From assembly GCA_963662175.1 (NCBI GenBank), contig OY759217.1, forward strand, positions 12,960,562-13,024,561: 64,000 nucleotides of DNA. Direction: 5' to 3'. Under the pieces are notes generated by a model that saw only the letters and a program-made list of their open reading frames with translations, did no database searches and had not been told where the DNA came from. Below, piece by piece: positions 26,001-35,000 of the stretch (position 1 is the first letter of the stretch; every line of letters begins with the position of its first letter). The stretch is from Aradus depressus. Its lineage: Eukaryota; Arthropoda; Insecta; Hemiptera; Aradidae. The position numbers were made by a program, and so were the translations under genes.

Positions 26001-29000
26001 TTACGCTTTTATAAAAACAGAATTTTTTAAATTTTATTTTATTATTTTTAATGTAATTCCAGGACAATGAAATTAAAATGGTGATGGTTAACTCTATTTC
26101 TGGGAAGAGTCCAATCGCATACAAAAATAATTATTTAACTAAAAAGTTTATTTATACTAAATTTTAAGTGGATTATCATTTGTGTATCTTTAGGCTGGGC
26201 TCTAGTGATCCTCAAGTAGAAATACAGCTATAATAAATAACTTGCTTATAGTATCTAAAATAATTAATTGTGGAAATCATTTTCGTTTTTTGTAGTATTC
26301 ATTAAATTAAGTTAGTTTCGAAATAATAATATAAACACTATTATCTTATTTCCTGGTTACTATTGCCTTGTTCTACGATACAAGATAAGACATGGAATTG
26401 AGTGTTTTGAATATATTTTCTAATTATATATAATGCTTTATATGTTAAGAAATATTTATTATATCTATTAGAATAAGATATGCTTATTGATAATATTATT
26501 TTCTTTTATTATTTTTTAGTTATTAATTAAAAATGTTACTGTTTTCATTATCTTCCCTATTATTATTTATTTATTTAGAGAATGTCACACTTTTTTTTTT
26601 TTTTTGAGACATTCTAGTTTTATTTACGAGTTCATATTGCTTACGATCGCTCTTTCGTCGCTCTGGTGGACGTGAGCTCGACTCACTATAATATTTCTTC
26701 TATTATACCTATGATTTTTTCACAATATTTCAGGATATAATTCACATTTAATTATAATATTATATAATAACTAGTATATGATTCCCACTATAACATATTT
26801 AAATAAAACTATGAAAAACAATTACAAATTAAAATTACTTGAAAATGTAGGTTGAATATGCACAAATTAATTATAATCATAAGAAGTTTGATTGCGGAGA
26901 TATTATTCACTTATAAAAGATAATATATAATACAATAAACAACAGACCAAATTGAGTATTAGTTCTAATTATACCAAATATATTATTTGTTAATATTACG
27001 TTTTAAAGTAATTTCTACGGCTCTTACAATCATCTTCAATGTCAGGTATTCCTTGAAGACCTTTACCGCTAAATAAATTAACAAAAATCAGCTCAATAAT
27101 AGAGACGCGTTGCTGCGTATTTCGGAAGTCACGTTGGCATAGTCTTAATGTCGTAGTTTACGTTATTACTGCTAATCCCGGTTCATAAAACTCAGTCCGA
27201 ACATCAATTAATTCTAGAAAATATACAGAAAAATTGTATGTTTTTTAAAAATATTGTCTGGTAGCAATACCAAAAGTACTTCCATATATTTTGTGAAATA
27301 GACAATATTAAAAAAAAAAAAAATTATTTTTTATTTTTTATTAAGTGTTTCACAATATATCTGCAAAAATGTTATCAATTAAATATAGGTTTAGGTGCGA
27401 GGAGGCTTAGAGTTAACCCAAGTTCTATCGTTACAGTTCTGCCCAGTTATATTAACATTGTTTCTTGGTGGTAGGCAAATGTAGTGGACTAACTTGTTAA
27501 ATAATTAATAAGATATTTCAGTCCAAAATGGACTTATTCATTATTTAATATTGTTTTGTACTCGACCCCTTCTCTGCCAGGTGCCAATATATATATATAT
27601 TTTATATATATAAGGCTCTACTGTGATTAGGTTTAATCTTTTGCGGGGGAGGAAGCCAAGTTAAATTCTACCGTGTACTTAATGATCCTTAAGTTGAAAG
27701 AAATGGAAACAGTAACAAATCTTAGTAATAATTATTTTCAACACACTCCGGCCAAGATCGAATCCATCATACAAACAACAATACATAATCACCATATATA
27801 TATATTTATTTTTTTTTCATTATTATCTCAACTTATATATATATATTTTTTAATGCTCTTTGTGTTGTTTGTTCTATATATTGCTGTTTATTCTTTGTGT
27901 CGCTGCTAATGATGCTTGTTACAGTCTGAAGAAAGAAGAATTGATGGTGTGGACTCGACACTGAAGAAGAAACCTCTCTATATTTCAGGTTGCGGTCGAG
28001 AGGACGACTGGTCTTGGCCCCAGCTCATGGGTCTTGTTCAACTGTCTCCCTCAGGTCCACCTCACTCGTGTTGTCCGAACGGTTGCCTCATGTCCTTGTC
28101 TTGGGCTTGGTATTTGTTGATTGTCTTTTTTTTTTTTTTTTGGAGGATTAGCCCCCCCCCCCCCCCTCCTTACTTTTCACCCCAACAAAATAAAAAATAA
28201 ATAATAAAAATGTATGTTCATTTGCACTTGGCCACTTTTAAAAATACCTCCCTCCCATTTAATTTTTTTCTCATTTTATTTTTATTTTTATGATTTGATA
28301 AATCATCCCTAAATTCTTTTTTCCTCGATTTTATTTTATTTATTTCAATTTCTACTGTCAAAAAATTAATATTTCAAAATTTGAGATGTATGTTGTTCAC
28401 AGGCTTTTTCCTCCATTATGTGTGAGCTGTGCGCATGTGTGTATAAATGTTTGTTTGCCTGAGGCACGAGTGAGGTTGACCAGCTTTCTCAGCTAATCGT
28501 TTCTGATTTAAATAATTGATTTAATTAATTTACAAAGTCAAAATAAAATGTTTAATAATAAAATATATATTTAAAAAAAATGGTAAAGTAATATTAAATC
28601 TACTTTCGATAGGGCTGGGAAAGCACTACTCCCTTCCCCTTTCAACATCCAGGTGGGCTCCAGCCAAATAACATTTTTTGCTAACTCGAAACTTTGGTTC
28701 CTTAGCGTTCTAATCGTGGTTTTCTTTGATTACAGCTTTTCCTGCGGAGGTTAGCTCCACAAATAGAGCTCAGGCTCAAGGTATGTTATTAATTTTTATT
28801 GCAGTTAATAAAAAAAAAAGTGAATCACCAGCTATGTACTTCCCCAACATGAATTGATTCCAATCGATTGTTTGGGTTAAAACTCAATATTTGTCTTATA
28901 TAGTGACTTCTGAATCCTCACACTAAAATTTGTGTTGATATATTTAATACATCGGCAGTTATTATGATTTTTGAGTTGAGCCCTCTATTCCCTCTGCCTC

Positions 29001-32000
29001 TGTTAGGTTAGGTTAGGTTTTATGACTCATGCCCGAGCTTTAACTACGAGGTCATATCGCCTACTACCAGAGCGCTCTGTCGTTTCTCTGGTGGACATGA
29101 GCCCGACTCTACTTTGGGAGTCCTAAATTTTGCCTATCCTAAATTTTTATTCACCTAGAGTAGGGGTCTTTAACGAGTACCTGACATCGTACAGGCTCGA
29201 GACCATCGCTTAACGTTCCATCCGAAGGAGGGCGTGCTTAAGTTTATTTTACCTCCCAGATAAAATAAACTAAGGGCCTCGGTGGGGTTTCGAACCCACG
29301 TTCTTGAGCTCAGAAGTCAAGCACGCATACCACTGAGCTACCGGCGCCCTCCTCTGCCTCTGTTGATTCTGCTGAAAATGAATTCGTGTCGTCCCTATTG
29401 AGCTTTGAATTTACATATGAAAATTCGTGTCAATATATTCATTACTACCGCAGTTATTAGATTTGTTTTGTTAAGCCTGCCCCTAATCCCTCTATTTCGT
29501 CGGCTTATTAGGCTGAAAATCAATAGGTGTCGTCCTTAAACGGTTCTAAATGTACATATAAAATATCGTGTCGATACATCCATTCTAACAGGAGTTATCG
29601 TGTTCTCAGACAATTTTTTTTTTTCATCTTTGGAATCAGGAAGTCGGAAAATATGAAATTCCGTTGAAAATAGTTTTTCCGATTACATAACTTTATCTAT
29701 ATTTCTTATAGCAGGGGAAGTAATGAAAACTTCTTATAACTCTGTTGGATAACATGAGATAAGCTGGTATTAGAGAGATTCCAATGTTTGCTAGAGGTAA
29801 TGCCAAGTACACAATAGTGGGTGTAAGGACCTGTCATTAAAAATTTGGAGGCTCATATTTTATTTCACCATTCATTATTATGGGTCTGCTTTATTTCTCA
29901 CTAAATTTCTTCAATGTAGAAGGAATTCGAGGTTCTGTCGTGTAAATGAAAAATTCAAAATTTGGCCAACGTTTCGAAAACTATTTATTTTCTTCTTCAG
30001 GGCCTTATAATGACTTGAGTGGATGTGTGTGGTGAAGGTGGTATGTGTTTGTGACTCACAACACCTTCACCACATACATCCACTCAAGTCATTATAAGGT
30101 CCTGAAGAAGAAAATATATTGTTTTCGAAACGTTGGCCAAATATTGAGTTTTCATTTACACGACAGAACTTCGAATTCCTTCTACATTGAAAAGATACTG
30201 TCGACCCTATTTATTAATTATTAAATTTATTTAACTTCATCAAAGCGAATTGAAGTAATGTTGCTTTTTACTTCCCAAGCTATACAAAGAATAGGTGAGA
30301 TTATGTAATCGAGTCGAAAAAACAATACGCAGTTTTCAACGGAATTTGATGTTTTTCGACCTCTTGATTCCAAAAATGAAAAAAAATAAATAAAATGTCT
30401 GTGTGTGTATGTGTCTGTGAACAAGATAAATCCCGATATAATGAATGTATCAACTCGAATTTTTATATCTGTATCCAGAACCTTTTAAGGATGACGCCTC
30501 TTGATTTTCAGCTAAATGAGTCTAAGGTAAGCGGGGATTAGAGGGGAAGCTTGACACAAAAACTCTTATTACTGCCGATATAATGAATGTATCGACATGA
30601 AATTTTGTCTGAGGATTCAGAAGCCACAATGTAAGTCAAATATTGAGTTTATTAGAGTGCCGACGTTTTGTATTCTGGGATGAAATGTAATATGACGACT
30701 TTTTTCTATGTTACTTCTAAATTTTCAATTAGAATTTCTCTATTTCCCAATTAGATTCCCTTTAAAAAGTTCTGGCCAATTACAAAGTTCTGTAGACTCC
30801 GGAACGGTTATCGGATGGTCATCTGAAGGGGCTTTGTCCGGAAAATAGGGTATCTTTTGTGACATGAGCGCTCTCGCATTGTCTTGGTGGGATAAAACTT
30901 CATGCCTGTTGGCCAGATAAGGACATTGTTTCTTCCAAGGTTAGCTTCAGAAGGTCTAGTGGTTCGCAGTATACTTCTTCCGTAATTGTCAAATTGCGTT
31001 TTAAAACTTTGTAGTGGATAATTCCTTATACATTCCACCAAAAAGACAACACATTTCGCGGATGGAGGCCTCTCCTGGCTTGCGGAATTGGCGTTTGAAA
31101 ATCTATTTTTTACCCCTTCATAGAGTGAAAACTGCGTTATTAATTAATCTCTTTTTAAACACAGTTCGTACACAAATCATAATCTAGAGAAATTGGCGTA
31201 ATAAACAATGTAAATAATTTTGAAAAAACCTTTATTACTTAGGGGATGACATTAATATTTATTGTATTAATGATTGGTACTTTGTGTTTTTGGTTAACAG
31301 GTTTAATACCCACAAGTGTTTACCCGACCCCGAACGGTTTGGTCGGGGTCCAATGGCATTTGCCTGTAGCCGCTACTCCCTCCACTTTTGTTACTGATGC
31401 TCCTCCTGTAGTTCCCAGCGCCAACCCTACATGTAAGTACAGATCAACGTTTTACGAGTATCTCACTATTTCCAAATAGACCTCTTTCTAAATCCCACCA
31501 TAAATAAAATACGAACAATTCAGGTGTTCCCGAACCTTTTAAGCACTCGAAATGGACAAAATTAATAAGGTATTTTGCCTTAATAATAAACTGTTAGCAG
31601 TCTTTCAATATTACCAATTTTTTTTTTAACCTCGGTTTGAGATTATTTTATCAATGCAGTGCTATCGTGGCTCTCCCCTACCACTCTCCCTTTCTTACGC
31701 TGTTCTCTCTCTCTCTCTCTCCCCATCACTCTCTTTTCCTACTCTGCTCTCTCTCTCTCTCTCACACCCAACACTCTCTTTTCCTACGTTATTCTCTCTC
31801 CCTTCCACTCTCCTTTTCTCTTGCTATTCCTCTTTTTTTCATTATTCTTCTTCCCCCCTTCCTTGGGCAACTTTGTATTTACTTAACGGTACATATTTGG
31901 TGCATTGCAGGTGACGAGGTAGAGATGCCGCCACCAACAGGGCTGCCCCCCTCCCGCCGTGGCTCTGACGGGAAGCGAGAGGCCAAGTCCCCGACCAGCT

Positions 32001-35000
32001 CGGTAGGACCAGGAGCAGGGGGCGGCTCACTGGCAGCCACCTTCCAGCAGTTCGTCTCCCTTCCACCGGCAACGCTGCCCTCTCTCTCTGTGGAGGGCTA
32101 CCTCTCCACGATTGCCAAGCAGCTCCCCTCCTCCAGTCAACTGCCTCCTACAGGCATCAAGGCAGAGACCGCCCCCCCGACCCTTCTCGACCTGCACGTC
32201 TCGCCGCCCCCACCCCCACCCGCGGCTCAGCAGGTTATTTTGGAAACCAAACTTGAAGGTAACAATTAGTTAATTGTCAGTTAAGTTTTGGGCTTGAAAT
32301 TAGTCGAGAAGCCTTAAGATTAATCGTTTTAAAAAAAAATTTTGCCTTAAGATTAAGTTCAAAAACCCGGCCGAGACACTTAGATTTTTTACCTGGAAGG
32401 TGAAAAAAACCTTGAGCACCCCGTCCTTCGGATGGAACGTTTACCGATAGACCCGAGCCTATGCGATGTCCGATATTCGTTAAAGACCCCTTACCTAATA
32501 TAACTTAACATGGGTAGGCAAAATTTAGGACTCCCACTGTAGAGTCGAGCTCATGTCCACCAGAGCGACTAATGAGCTCTCTGGTATTAGGCAATATGAC
32601 CTGGTAGTTAAAGCCCGGGCATTAGTCACAATAACTAACTAAGATTAATCGTTAAAAAGTTGGGAGATACTTTATACTAGAACATTCCTACTTACTATGT
32701 CCTACGTTTTGAACGAAATTATCCTATCTGATGACGTTTGAATATGATTTAAGTAACCAAACTGTTCAAATAAAAAAGGTCGGTCTGTTTTCGTAGTATG
32801 GTGATGCTTGATAAAAGTAACTTTAATGGTGTAAAAGAGGTGAAAGATTAGCTTTGATGGTGTAAAAGCTTAAAATAGATGGATACTTTAACGCCAAAAG
32901 GATCAAACCGTTGAAAGTAGATAGCAATTCTCGGAAGAGGATTAGCTTGTCTGTACTCCTGCACTCTGTGCTACCAGTTTTGACGCAGTTCGGGTACAGG
33001 AACAACGTTGTTGAAACTTTTTATTTTATCCTACTTATTTATTGAATTTATTTATTTTTTATGAGCATTTCATTTTAACGCTTAGTCAGTATTTTCATTA
33101 TTTTTTTATGTACTTATTTTCGCCCATAGAGTTTTTAACTTTCATACTTTTTTACTAAATAATGGGTGTTATTTCAAAATATAGATATATAAATATCTTA
33201 AACTATTTTCACTTTGGATGTTGAAAGGTGTCTTCATTCAACTCGGCTTCAATCCTCCCATCTAGAGTCTCAGGGATCGCATCATGGACTAACTTAGACA
33301 ATGATTCCTAAATGTATGTTGCATGTTACAGAATTGATGCCACAAACTGCTGCGGAGTTGCTGTACCCGACCACCACAGAGGTCTCCGTGACCACCCCCA
33401 GTCCAGTGCTGACCACGGCAGAGTTCCAGGCCGCTATGCTAGCCCCAGTGGCGGCAGTGGCGGGGGTGTTCCCGGGGGACTTTGTGACTACCTCACCTCC
33501 AGGTACTGCCCCACCTCCAACCTTCCTGGCCTTCGAGACTCCCGCCCAGGGCCCTGCTTCCACCACAGCCCCGCCAACTCAGCTCCTGGAGCCTGTCGTA
33601 GAGGCCCCATCAGTGCTGCCTCCTCAAGACGTCGCCCCCACGAATGGTGAGCCCGCCCAGAAGAAATGCGAAGAGGGTATGCCGCTACCCCAAGAACTCA
33701 CACAGATGTCAGAAACTGACCTCCTCAGCTACATCAACCCAAGCTGTTTCGACCAGGGTAACCATTCTACTTTCACGCAGTTTTTCATATAAAACATTTG
33801 CTGGATTATCTTGTTTCAAACATTTTTTATTTTTTTTTATCGGACCTCTTAAGGGATAGCGCTTATCGATAATATCTGTTTTAGTACAATGTGTGTTTTT
33901 TGTTTTGTAATTTTAATCTGTGTTATATATCTATTTTTTTATTGTTTTTTAGTTATTTAGTATTTAGTGAAATATAAAAAAAAAAAATAAGAAAAGAAGT
34001 TTTTGAAGAAAATCCTATTTTTCTTAATTTATAAAAAATATAATTTCAAAATGGAATGATGAACGGCTAATAGAAGATTAACGTAAAGTAATTATTATTC
34101 CATTAACAATTCTTTTAATATATTTATTTAATTTGTACATAATTGGATTGTGTGTGGTAAATTTGCTGTAGGATGTTTTTTGTTTGCAGAAAGTCTCCGC
34201 GTGAGTGCTGTCAGAGGTCCAGTATTAAATGTCGTTTTACTTTAGCCTGCTTTGAAACATAGATTTTCTCATCAGTTGCAACCAGAAACTCTAGTTTACT
34301 GTCAGACTAGTTGGCTCTTAATCCATTTTCGCCTTTGTTTGGGTTCTTCATCAATTTTGATTTTTTCCATCTTTGTTTTTCACTTCAATATTTATTAACG
34401 TGTCTCCTGTTTGAAAATCGAGTATTCTATTCATCACATTACAGAAAGTATAGATAATTTAGAAGGCGAAGTAAAGGGAGGGGAGCTAGTTGCGCGCGGA
34501 GAAAACAAACTGGTTTATTTTTACATAATTTATTAAATTTTTTTGTACTTGAACTATAATAATGGTTTACATATATTTTGTATGCTTGATACAAAATTGT
34601 CGAATTAGGAATCTTTAGCTTAAATGCAATTTATTTTAGTTAAAGCGCACTTTTTTCTTTAAATAAGCGTTGGAGTCTTTTTAATGAAGAAATGTAAAAA
34701 TAGTATATTTTTTAAGTAGGAAAAAAAATTTATTAGTCTTTGGTTTACTGTAAATTGGGGGGGATTGTTGACATTATAGTTAATTTTACCCAATTTGTCA
34801 TTAAAACACTCTTTATTATCAAATTTAACGTTAAGTTAGAGTGTTTCTCTCTTCTCTTACGTTAGTTTTTTCTCTATTTTGTGGTTATTAATACAATTTC
34901 ACTTTATTTCGTTATAACTAGTATTGTTATGTCCAAAATTGTAATTATAAATGTAGATTTATTAGGCGGTTTAAAAAATAAAACTTTAAATTATGTTCCA

